NCBI GenBank assembly: GCA_022702545.1
Contig: JAHRBC010000001.1
Span: 6,324,001 to 6,388,000 of the forward strand
DNA from: Phycomyces nitens
Taxonomy: Eukaryota; Mucoromycota; Mucoromycetes; Mucorales; Phycomycetaceae
DNA: 64,000 nt
Direction: 5' to 3'
Shown: positions 48,263-58,188 of the stretch, piece after piece
Layout: the number at the start of each line of letters is the position of its first letter
Position numbering within the stretch: the first letter of the stretch is position 1
The notes under the pieces: generated by a model
Databases searched by the model: none
Seen by the model: the letters and a program-made list of their open reading frames with translations, nothing else
What the model was told of the DNA's origin: nothing
Made by a program: the position numbers and the translations under genes

Positions 48263-48830
48263 AAGAACTTGTGTAGGGTGTTTATTCGAAAGAAAAAGGT
48301 TATCTTTCTACACAGAACTAACTACTGATATTTATATGTTTTCTGATTTATAATTCAGTATATGCTTTGGTAATATTTATCATGATGAGTCATCTTCCAG
48401 GAGTATTGTCTTTCTGGAAAGATCCAGAGAGACCTATTGATATGATACTTCTCCAGTCAGATCAGCCAGAGAGCTTTGGTAAAGAAGAGCATTTATGCTA
48501 TTGGTAATATTTTAATATTCTGACCCAGATACTTGGGTAATGTTTTTAGAATTATTAATTCATTGTAGTTGTAGTATCTCAATCAAGTATTCATATAATC
48601 AACGAAATATGTAGATGGAATATGATGATACCATTAGATAAATATGTGTATATCTGTATATCCCATATTATGGTGATAACAATAATAATAATAAATAATA
48701 ATCAATTATGTGTATGATGATCTGTGTATTGGATAATCTCATAAAGGCAGATCTGTTTGACTGGAATAGCTGAGGATATTATTTTATCCTTCAGTCTTAC
48801 TCTCAGATTCAGCAGTGATCAATACTCATT
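48263..48830. other. AT-rich segment of unknown origin, possibly LTR-like
   Basis: No gene. It begins TGTGTAGGGTG (about 48273) and ends ...TTTACAACA (about 48837), in the style of an LTR. However, no flanking duplication exists and no second copy is in the window. It contains CAATAATAATAATAAATAATAATCAA low-complexity sequence near 48680-48706. Confidence 0.35.
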
Positions 48831-50393
48831 TACAACAACGAGGTTGTCAAAATGATGCGTCCCAATGATTTCCTCACTTCAATTGATTTGTCTGATGCCT
48901 TTCTCCACATTCTTATCCACAAGCATTCTCGTGCATATCTTTGCTTCAGTTGGGAAGGCCAGGTGTTCCAGTTTCGCACCACGCCCTTCAGTCTCTCCAT
49001 TGTTCCTTGGCTGTTCACAAAGATGACCTGTCCTGTTCTTCTATGGGCTTGCTCTTGCAGGATTCAGGTCTTTGCCTCCCTCGACAATTAGATCCTAATG
49101 GCCCCCACAGCAGAACTAGCTCAGGAGCACACTCGTCTTCTTCTTAAGTGCATGACGTCATTGGGATGGATTGTCAATATGAAAAAGTCCCATCTGACTC
49201 CAACCCAACAGATCAACTACCTGGGGTATGCACTGGACACAGTTTCCATGACTGCCAAGCTTCCTGGCAAGAAGCTGCGCGACCTGCAAAAGTCCATCCA
49301 TGCTATTCTGCTTGCCACCAGCCACACTCCCTGTCTAATCCACAGTGTCACCATGCGAATCTGTGCTGCTGCCATTGCAGTGTTCCCTGTCAATCTGTAC
49401 ACTCAGGCGTTGATGTTCTACAAGAACGAGCAGATCAAGGTCTCCCACAACTGGGACAGCCTGGTGCCTCTACCTCTTCCTTGTCGTGAGGAACTGACTT
49501 GGTGGTTGCACAACCTTGCCAAATGGAATGGCCATTCTCTGCTCCCCCCATCTCCTCAACAGACCTTGTATGTCGATGCCAGCGATACTGGCTGGGGTGC
49601 TGCTCTCAACGGCCATCAGATATGGGGTTATTGGCATGGCGACAAAGCTGCCCAATCCATCAACTGGTGGGAACTGAAGGCGTTGCATCTCTCCCTCCAA
49701 ACTTTTGGTCACCTCAGCAATATGGCAGTGCGTGTGAGAATGGACAACACCACATCCATGGCGTATGTCAACAAACAGGGTGGAACCCGTTCTTGGCCTC
49801 TTTCTCATCTTGCCACCATGGTTTGGGAGCTTTGTTTGGCCCGGAACCTGGTGATACAAGCGATCCACATTCCCGGCGTCCTCAACACTCTCACCAACTT
49901 GGCCTCGCGGAAAGTTCTCTCCAAGAACATGTGGCGCCTGACCCCATCTGCCTTCCACCAAATTCAGACTTGGTGGGGTCCTCATTCCATTGATCTGTTT
50001 GCCGACAGGACTACCACCCTTCTCCCGAGGTACGTCCCTTGGCTCCCAGATCCTCAGGCTTTGGCAACGGATGCAATGTCAATTCCATGGACCACTCTGG
50101 GGAATCTATACCTCAATCCCCCGTGGAATCTGATCCTATCTTGCCTGCATAAGTTGCACATGGAACGCCTCCCGGCAACGATAGTGGTACCTCATTGGCC
50201 ATCAGCCCTTTGGTTTCCCCTGCTTGTAGCCATGGCTCTTTGCCCACCTCTCCTCCTCTGTGGCCAGCCAGTGATTCCATCCACACACGCCCCTTGGCCA
50301 TTGACCAACCCCAAGTGGAGGCTGTCCATGTGGCGGGTCTCCGGCAACGTTTTGAAGACCGGGGTTATACCGAGGAGGCTTCATCAGCACTAG
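48831..50393 (+). pseudogene. DIRS reverse transcriptase - RNase H
   Basis: The frame opens within the RT domain (NDFLTSIDLSDAFLHILI, first catalytic Asp box). The expected YLDD box reads SLDN and is followed directly by TAG at 49089-49091. The same frame continues with TQQINYLGYALDT. The RNase H domain has TLYVDASDTGWGAAL, WWELKALHLSL and VRMDNTTSMAYVNKQGG (Asp, Glu, Asp), then VIQAIHIPGVLN. A C-terminal SIDLFADR...PWNLI block is the conserved region after RNase H in DIRS-like Pol. The N-terminal RT is missing. The damaged YLDD makes this copy inactive. Confidence 0.85.
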
Positions 50394-53047
50394 CTTCCCC
50401 GTTGTTAATGGACTCAGCCACCAATAGGGCTTACAAGAGGGGCCAATCTCTGTTTGTTGTATGGGCTGCCCAACATGATGTTTCGCTTATGGAGTTCACC
50501 TCTCAGGACCTGATCAATTTTCTTACCTCTGCAGCCATGTCTCAATACAGTGTGAACACGCTCCAGCTGTTCAGGTTGGCCATCCTCCAATTTCACGTAG
50601 ACCCCTCCTCAATTCACACTAGAGACCTGGCCCTTCTCTTCTCCTCTCTTCGCCATTCTGCTCCTCTGGTTCCCCTCTCTCACCCACATGTGGACCTCGC
50701 TCCAACCTTTGCCACCCTGGCGCGCATCCCCTCTTCTTCTTCCACTTCTCTCTGCAAGTTGCAAGAAAAGACCATCTTTCTTCTTGCCCTCACTGCCTTC
50801 CTTCATCCCTCAGATCTTGCCCAAATTGATTTATCCCAGTCATATGCTTATGGTCAAATTCTGTGCCTGGTCATCCCCGTTCCCAAAGAGACTAGGGGGG
50901 GTTGTTGTATCGTCAAGTCTCTCATCATCCATGCACATTCATCCTTCCCTTCCTTGTGCCCCGTCTTGGCCTTCTGCGCTTTGCGTAACTACCCTCTGTC
51001 TGTGCCAAGACCCCCTTCCACTCTTTTTGTAAACTCCAAACACCCTGACCGCCCTGTACAAACCTCCACCATCTCCAGCTGGCTCTCTTGTCTTGTCCGC
51101 CTCTCAACCTCAGTCCGTCCCACTCCTTCCACTACAAAAGTCTAAGGGTATTATGTAGATAAAACTTATAAAATAAGCTACTTAATTGTATAGTTTTACT
51201 ATGCTTTTGGTAATATATAATCGTGATCTGTAGTAGACTAAAAAGATATGGGGGTGAACTGAATCATCCTACCTACTGGTGTACAAGAATCCAATGTAGA
51301 ATATTTAAATGCCCTCAAACAGTGCAAAACTTAAATATACATTGTAGCCACAATATATTCCTAGTCGATCTACTCTTTTTTGCATTGTATTTTACGATAC
51401 ACAGACAGTTTGTGTCAGGGGAGATTGACCACTTACAAACAACCAGTTTTATCTTTCATTATATTTTATAGTGGGTTTTATAATATGTTTTAACAGTCCA
51501 TCAAGGATGATTGTAGACTATTGCAAGGTAATTGTAGTTATTCTATGCAAACAAGCCTCTCTGGTTTGTTGTTTTTTTAGAGCAATAGATTCTGAAAATT
51601 TTTATTTTTCGTTTTATTTGATAAAAAATACATTTGCGCTATATATTCTAGTCTCTAGATTATTTCTTTGGTATATCTATTCTACCAATCGATATTTCTT
51701 GGTTGGCACCATCAACTGGTTCTTAATAGAGCCAGGATACTTACCTAGCTGAGAGAAAGCCAATACTGTCTAAAAGTAAAAGAGAAGATTGTTAGTAAAT
51801 TATTTTTATATAAATCATTCATTCTTATACTTACATTTTTAATATAATAAACAGAACATTTGATAGACTCTCTGTAATATACTAACAAATGATTATTGTC
51901 TAATAGATATATATTAATATTTGTAGATAAACAATATGTAATACTAAAATATTAGTTTACTTACAAGATATAGCCATTGGAATGGCCAGATAATTTCAAT
52001 CGGGAATCCATATAAGAGCATAGCAAGATGTCTGTGATAGATGTTATTAAAGAGGACATATTTATAATATAAAAGGTTTACCAGAATATTATATTGAGAT
52101 GGATAGAAAAATGGAATTTGCGGCTATATATAAAAGAGTGATTTGGTTAATAAAGAATAGCTTTAGCATAATATGATCTTACCTTTGGATATACAGCCAA
52201 GTGCAATAGAGAGCCCCATAATATATTTATAAGCAGTTACCTATGAATAATAAAATATATTGAGTAAAAAATATATTCACAAGAGAAAGAAAAGAATTAA
52301 TTACCAGAGTATTTTGCGGTAATATTTAGGCACAAAAGAATATAAAAAATAAAAAGGAAAAACAAATACTTTGTATTAAAAGGCTGTTTGACCCTGATAA
52401 AATCCGGGCAATAAAAATGATAATCCAAAAGAATATGCCTGCCGTCATTTTCATATCTTTGTAATTTATAGTTTATTAGGTTGAAAAAGATGTCTTGATA
52501 TAGAACAAGAGTGTACACAATGCTGTTAAATAATAATAAAACTATAAGACAATTTATTATCTTCAGTCAACTTATTTACTTGCAAGCATACTGGTCATAT
52601 TTCTCTTCCTTCTTATGAGAATAAACATGATAATAATTGATTTGTTTATTATTTCTACTCCAATTAATTTAATGATATAGTTACAAGAAGTAGAAATAAA
52701 TCACAAGCAAATATGACATCTAAAAGGCTCTACTTTATTATTCTATCCAATAGAACATATTGAATAATATAATCACCGTCAAAAATAAAAAAGTTTATTA
52801 TGTTTAACTTCAGTCTACTAATGGTAAGATAATATAGTAGTTTGCTATGAATGAAACCACTCAATTTTTGTAGTGTTCTCTGCGATCCATTGCCTCAGAT
52901 CTTGCTCTTTGCTGTGGCGTGCCAATTGAAGATGTGGTGACTATGGGTAACTGGTTCTCTTTGGCTGTGTTTGAACAGCACTATCAGCAACAGCGCGTTC
53001 CTCGAACAAACATTTCGTCCTTTGTGCTTCCTCCTTCTAATGAATGA
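50195..53047 (+). pseudogene. DIRS tyrosine recombinase, split by element Y1
   Basis: The frame 50195-51129 overlaps the RT-RNase H end by 199 bp in another frame. It has a SAM-like N-terminal region (RAYKRGQSLFVVWAAQ) and a core with EKTIFLLALTAFLHPSDLAQI. It is interrupted inside the catalytic region by Y1. The frame resumes at 52879 with SLRSIASDLALCCGVP (conserved Arg), GNWFSLAVFEQHY (catalytic Tyr) and ends TGA at 53045-53047. The host duplication is TTC. Apart from Y1 no stop is visible. It would insert the circular DNA intermediate by site-specific recombination. Confidence 0.85.
51130..52875 (+). mobile_element. element Y1, 1746-bp non-coding CACTACAAAA-ended element, TTC duplication
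   Basis: The ends are CACTACAAAAGTC at 51130 and ATTTTTGTAGTG at 52875. Flanking TTC occurs on both sides (51127-51129, 52876-52878), and the recombinase frame is restored across it. It has only short frames with no recognisable domain. The 3-bp duplication and CACTA ends place it among CACTA-like elements. Its terminal CACTACAAAAA matches family Z, so Z could mobilise it (inference). Confidence 0.9.
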
Positions 53048-53107
53048 TTGTGGATGTTGCCTTTTTCTCTGGTCGATTACTTTTGTATGCTCAATCTGTA
53101 CCAGCAT

Positions 53108-53447
53108 TCTCAGGTCTCTCTGTGTGTGTAGTCCAAGGGACTAGAATGCATTGTCCCAAGAATTTAATTTGACGACAATGTGGGTTTAGTCTGGAGGACT
53201 AAACACACACAGAGAGACCTGTCTAATTTCCCACCCACCCTTCATTACCCTTATTATTGTTATTATTTATTTCTTTCCGGCTTTGCTCTTGTGATGATTG
53301 ATCTTAAAGCTTAACCAATAATCTATTCTATATATACTCAAAACATTCTTTAAAACATTTGAATAAAAAGCTATGAATTGATGATCACAGCATTCTCAGG
53401 TTTCTCTGTGTGTGTTTAGTCCTCCGGACTAAACCCACATTTCTTTT
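53108..53447. repeat. inverted repeats at the 3' end of the DIRS element
   Basis: CAGGTCTCTCTGTGTGTG occurs at about 53112 (+), inverted at about 53200-53217, and again (one change) at about 53398 (+). Each is followed by TTTAGTCC(T/A)...GGACTAAAC. The pair 53164-53217 and 53398-53447 is reverse complementary over about 50 bp. These could be the DIRS terminal repeat and internal complementary region. Confidence 0.65.
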
Positions 53448-53785
53448 TGTTTTTCCAGATCAGATCAGTACACCAAAAGTGCTAACAGCCCTCACCTGTG
53501 GCACATTATTTCAAAAATCCACTACTAGATAGCACGTCAACGAGATAGCTGACAAGGTAGCTTGTCTCATAGTCGGAAAAAAAACCACCCTATGTTAAAA
53601 CATCGCTTTATAGTACAGCATTGCCACTTTTACGTTATTGGAATTTCTTTATTTTTTGCAGCGAATCACTATCCCTATATCATATCCCAACTCTCAAATC
53701 CTAATAAAGGGAGAGGTTATTCCCCTACTAGCGACTATTACAATCCTGTACTTTACAGGTGTCCCATAAGATTAACGCAAAAAAA
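53448..53785. other. unassigned segment
   Basis: No supportable gene. An 86-codon frame (53562-53819) runs into Y-derived sequence and looks fortuitous. It may be the body of a short CACTA-ended derivative, since CACTACTAG occurs at 53520. Confidence 0.35.
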
Positions 53786-53927
53786 TAGGATGATTCAGTT
53801 CACCCCCATATCTTTTTAGTCTACTATGGATCCCAATCATATATTACCAAAAGCATAGTAAAACTATACAATTCAGTAGCATATTTTATAAGTTTTATCT
53901 ACATAATACCCTTAGACTTTTGTAGTG
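53786..53927 (-). mobile_element. partial third copy of element Y (terminal 142 bp)
   Basis: Matches the last 140 bp of Y2 (57103-57243) and the inverted start of Y1, ending CTTAGACTTTTGTAGTG at 53927, with several substitutions and a small indel. It abuts Tc1-like coding sequence. Confidence 0.8.
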
Positions 53928-54690
53928 AGAAAGACCTGTTTGCCTCATATGTCAAGCTGAGATTGACTATGAAGCAGATGGAAATATTTGTCTGTAAAGA
54001 CACTGTAATCAGCTGCCTTGAGAGTTTTGGCTTTGGTTCATATATTGCAGCTCATATTTCAGCCTTAACCAAAAGACACAAGCAAAGAAGACTAGAATGG
54101 GATAATGAGCATAGCAATTGGTCTGATGAGCAATGAAGAGGTGTGGTTTAGTTCAATGAGTTGAGATTTGCAATTGAAGGCAATAATGGGCGGTCAGAAA
54201 TATCAAAACAGTTTGTGAACAGTATATCAATGAATATATAGTGCCTGGAACCAAGTGAGGAAAGGATAGCATGATGATCTGGAGCTGTTTCTGAGCTGGT
54301 GGTTTTGGGTCCTTTGTCTTCGTTAAACGCACTGTAAACCAAGGCGAGTATGTCAACATTTTGACCCTGAACTTCCTCACATGGCTCTAAAATCTATTAA
54401 AGAAACATAACAACGCCTTTATATTCCAAGAAGACGGTGTTAATTGGTATTCTGGGTCTTCTGAAAAGTGGTGGAAATAAGGTCATGAAATCAGAAGTTT
54501 TGAATACTGACAAGCACATAGTCCAAATCTCAACTCTATTGAGCATGTTTGGTGGGCTCTCGAAACTAGGATGCGTGAAGAGAGAGTTAACATCACTAAT
54601 GTTGATGATTTAAAGGTTACAATGCAGCAAGAGTGGAAAATAATTGGTCTTGAACCTGAATCATATTTAGCAGGCGGTATATTTTTGTAG
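53928..54690 (+). pseudogene. Tc1/mariner transposase relic, catalytic part
   Basis: Several frames must be followed. An opening part reads LRLTMKQMEIFVCKDTVIS (second DNA-binding helix region). Then come LTKRHKQRRLEW, WSDEQ...RFAIEGNNGRS (first Asp region, with stops), FQEDG (second Asp) and AHSPNLNSIEHVWWALETR (third acidic residue box), ending GGIFL at 54690. These are the standard Tc1 landmarks. At least four stops and several frameshifts make it non-functional. The N-terminus is replaced by the Y fragment at 53927. Confidence 0.85.
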
Positions 54691-55497
54691 GGAGCCTTTT
54701 GCTCAAATAATCAGTAAGTCTCTATTTCCATAAAGCAGAAGAGGACATCACGACTTATTTTTGTATTTTATTTGCTTTATAGTGTTTTTGAGAGCTTTCT
54801 ATTTTATAAAGTGAAAAAGTGGTACGAACCCAAGAAATCACATCCCGTAGCCATCTCTTCACAAAGAGGTGGGACAGATCTGAAGGCTTCTTAGTTCAAC
54901 CGGGAAGAAAGTGACCTAAAATCAAGCAGGTAACAACAGAGAAACATTTGGGAAGACATGCTGGGTTACAGCAGAAACCGAGAGAGGGGAAGAAAGATCA
55001 AAGAATGACCAAGAGGGGGAGGAGGAAGCAGAGGTTCTGACCGAGAACTGGAGCGAAAGACTGGAAACTCATTGTCATGCCCCGCGAAATTATAATGAGC
55101 TTCATGATGAGGATGGCAGCATAATCTCATTACCATGGCTCGCTCCATGGCAATGAGAGAAAGGGAACATGGGTGGAAAGAGTGATCGAGAGGGTGGGTG
55201 GGAACATGGAAGGGACTGCGAAATAGTGATAAACTCTTCACTCTATCTTCTCTGACCAAAATGGAATAAATACGAAAGAGCCGTGTGCTAGCCATACTAA
55301 TAAATGTTTAAAAAAAATCACAAGAATAGTTTTTAGAATAATAAAGATAATGTTTTATTTCCATGAAGAAAGTTGTATTTGTATTATCTTAAAGGGATCT
55401 TGCTAGAAGTTCTCAGGTACTGGAAGTTTCCAATAAAGAGTATATTTTTCGAGAGAGAGAGATTGGATTGGCTAGATCAGGATTCAGATTCAAGGAA
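54691..55497. other. unassigned segment between Tc1 relic and Y2
   Basis: No gene supported. 54840-55290 is GC-richer and purine-rich on the plus strand. A 109-codon minus frame there (54966-55295) has no recognisable motif and low complexity. A GAGAGAGAGA run lies at 55451-55460. Confidence 0.4.
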
Positions 55498-57243
55498 CAC
55501 TACAAAAATTGAGTGGTTTCATTCATAACAAACTACTATATTATCTTACCATTAGTAGACTGAAGTTAAACATAATAAACTTTTTTATTTTTGATGGCGA
55601 TTATATTATTCAATATGTTCTATTGGATAGAATAATAAAGTAGAGCCTTTTAGATGTCATATTTGTTTGTGATTTATTTCTACTTCTTGTAACTATATCA
55701 TTAAATTAATTGGAGTAGAAATAATAAACAAATCAATTATTATCATGTTTATTCTCATAAGAAGGAAGAGAAATATGACCAGTATGCTTGCAAGTAAATA
55801 AGTTGACTGAAGATAATGAATTGTCTTATAGTTTTATTATTATTTAACAGCATTGTGTACACTCTTGTTCTATATCTAGACATCTTTTTCAACCTAATAA
55901 ACTATAAATTACAAAGATATGAAAATGACGGCAGGCATATTCTTTTGGATTATCATTTTTATTTCCCGCATTTTATCAGGGTCAAACAGCCTTTTAATAC
56001 AAAGTATTTGTTTTTCCTTTTTATTTTTTATATTCTTTTGTGCCTAAATATTACCGCAAAATACTCTGGTAATTAATTCTTTTCTTTCTCTTGTGAATAT
56101 ATTTTTTACTCAATCTATTTTATTATTCATAGGTAACTGCTTATAAATATATTATGGGGCTCTCTATTGCACTTGGCTGTATATCCAAAGGTAAGATCAT
56201 ATTATGCTAAAGCTATTCTTTATTAACCAAATCACTCTTTTATATATAGCCACAAATTCTATTTTTCTATCTATCTCAATATAATATTCTGGTAAACCTT
56301 TTATATTATAAATATGTCCTCTTTAATAACATCTATAACAGACATCTTGCTATGCTCTTATATTGATTCCCGATTGAAATTATCTGGCCATTCCAATGGC
56401 TATATCTTGTAAGTAAACTAATATTTTAGTATTACATATTGTTTATCTACAAATATTAATATATATCTATTAGACAATAATCATTTGTTGGTATATTACA
56501 GAGAGTCTATCAAATGTTTTATTTATTATATTAAAAATGTAAGTATAAGAATGAATGATTTATATAAAAATAATTTACTAACAATCTTCTCTTTTACTTT
56601 TAGACAGTATTGGCTTTCTCTCAGCTAGGTAAGTATCCTGGCTCTATTAAGAACCAGTTGATGGTGCTGACCAAGAAATATCGATTGGTAGAATAGATAT
56701 ACCAAAGAAATAATCTAGAGACTAGAATATATAGCGCAAATGTATTTTTTATCAAATAAAACAAAAAATAAAAATTTTCAGAATCTATTGCTCCAAAAAA
56801 ACAATAAACCAGAGAGGCTTGTTTGCATAGAATAACTACAATTACCTTGCAATAGTCTACAATCATCCTTGATGGACTGTTAAAACATATTATAAAACCC
56901 ACTATAAAATATAATGAAAGATAAAACTGGTTGTTTGTAAGTGGTCAATCTCCCCTGACACAAACTGTCTGTGTATCGTAAAATACAATGCAAAAAAGGG
57001 TAGATCGACTAGGAATATATTGTGGCTACAATGTATATTTAAGTTTTGCACTGTTTGAGGGCATTTAAATATTCTACATTGGATTCTTGTACACCAGTAG
57101 GTAGGATGATTCAGTTCACTCCCATATCTTTTTAGTCTACTACAGATCACGATTATATATTACCAAAAGCATAGTAAAACTATACAATTAAGTAGCTTAT
57201 TTTATAAGTTTTATCTACATAATACTCTTAGACTTTTGTAGTG
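55498..57243 (-). mobile_element. element Y2, 1746 bp, inverted copy of Y1
   Basis: Starts CACTACAAAAATTG at 55498 and ends GACTTTTGTAGTG at 57243. It has exactly the same length as Y1 and differs by only scattered substitutions, so both are recent. The flanks (GAA left, TCG right) show no duplication. It carries the same short frames in reverse as Y1. Confidence 0.9.
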
Positions 57244-57780
57244 TCGAACAGCATGTTCATGATAGTACTGACTGCTTTCCTGATCTTTGAAACATACAAT
57301 TGATTTAAAACTATAAAAACCTTTTTGGTATTTGAGTGAATTGAACAAAATGACTCTGTTGGTGTTTGGATTTTTTTAGAATGACTAGCAAAGACTAAAT
57401 GCTTCTCTTGTTCCCTTTGGATAGCTGTGGTTTACAAACAGTGCGACAAGATGAATCTTCAATTCTACAAGATGGACAGTGGATGGTAGTTTTGAAGATA
57501 TGATTGCTCATTATGTCTCTCAAAGTATTTGGCAAATCTCCAAGTATGGCTTTATGATTATCTTTAATTTCATTTTCAAGATGGCGTAAATCGTGCTCAT
57601 TAAAGATCATTGAACAGTTGTTTTGGGTATACCAGTTTTGGTTGAAAGGACAAAATGTGATATATGACGACCACCTTTGATGATCAAACCTTTTTGGTAG
57701 TCTGAAAGTTGCTTTAGCTTATAAAGGATCTTATTGTTGATTTGATGAAATTGTGTGATTCGAAAGAGAAAAGGTATAGA
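57244..57780 (-). pseudogene. Tc1/mariner transposase relic, N-terminal DNA-binding part
   Basis: On the minus strand, LKQLSDYQKGLIIKGG followed by TKTGIPKTTVQ is a typical Tc1 helix-turn-helix. A TGA follows at about 57610. Degraded sequence continues to the Y2 boundary at 57243, where it ends. It is a different orientation from the catalytic relic at 53928, so it may be another copy or an inverted half. Confidence 0.7.
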
Positions 57781-58188
57781 AAGAGAATAATAAAAAAAAA
57801 TATAGTATTAATATCCCATCTGGAGGAGTTTGAATGAAATAGTTACTATGGGAAGGGATTTGTACGAATTTGTAGGTTGGAAAAGGGGCAAATATGGAAA
57901 TTCTCAGCTATTATCACAAACAATCTGTAATGGATAATAATGAGTTGAATAAACTGCAGACTTATTTATTGATTATACATGTATATCTATATAAGTGCAA
58001 AGACATTGGTTGACGATGACGGCTAGTGTAAAAGACACTGTGATTATAATGATTTGAATAATTAAGACATGCCGAACACATGTGACTTTGGATTTTGCTT
58101 CACTTAGCTCTTCAACCAAATTACTGTATTTTTGAAGCAGTACTTTTTTTTAATAACCAGTTTGGTTAATAGTCTACTATCTGCAGAC
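57781..58188. promoter_or_regulatory. upstream region of the MED16-like gene
   Basis: About 400 bp without coding potential between the last transposon relic and the host gene start. A TTTTTTTTAATAACCAG...CTGCAG stretch just before the ATG could alternatively be a 5' UTR intron end. No defined promoter element is claimed. Confidence 0.35.

Larger units (their letters stand above)
48831..53447 (+). mobile_element. DIRS-type tyrosine-recombinase retrotransposon, decayed
   Basis: An RT-RNase H frame is followed by an overlapping tyrosine recombinase frame, and then by inverted GGTCTCTCTGTGTGTG repeats instead of LTRs. This order and the overlap are characteristic of DIRS elements, which are known from Mucoromycota. 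No integrase or aspartic protease was seen. It is split by element Y1 (51130-52875). Confidence 0.82.

Noticed and set aside
48273..48837. Possible third LTR (TGTGTAGGG...TTTACAACA)
   Set aside because: No flanking duplication and no second copy in the window; the ends were picked only by TG...CA style.
53520..53927. A 408-bp miniature CACTA element from CACTACTAG to TTTTGTAGTG
   Set aside because: The putative left end matches only six bases and the flanking trinucleotides (ATC versus AGA) do not duplicate.
51223..57150. Frames of 82 and 93 codons present in both Y elements (51223-51471, 51471-51752 and their mirror at 56621-57150)
   Set aside because: They are identical only because the Y copies are nearly identical. 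Composition is AT-driven and no motif was seen.
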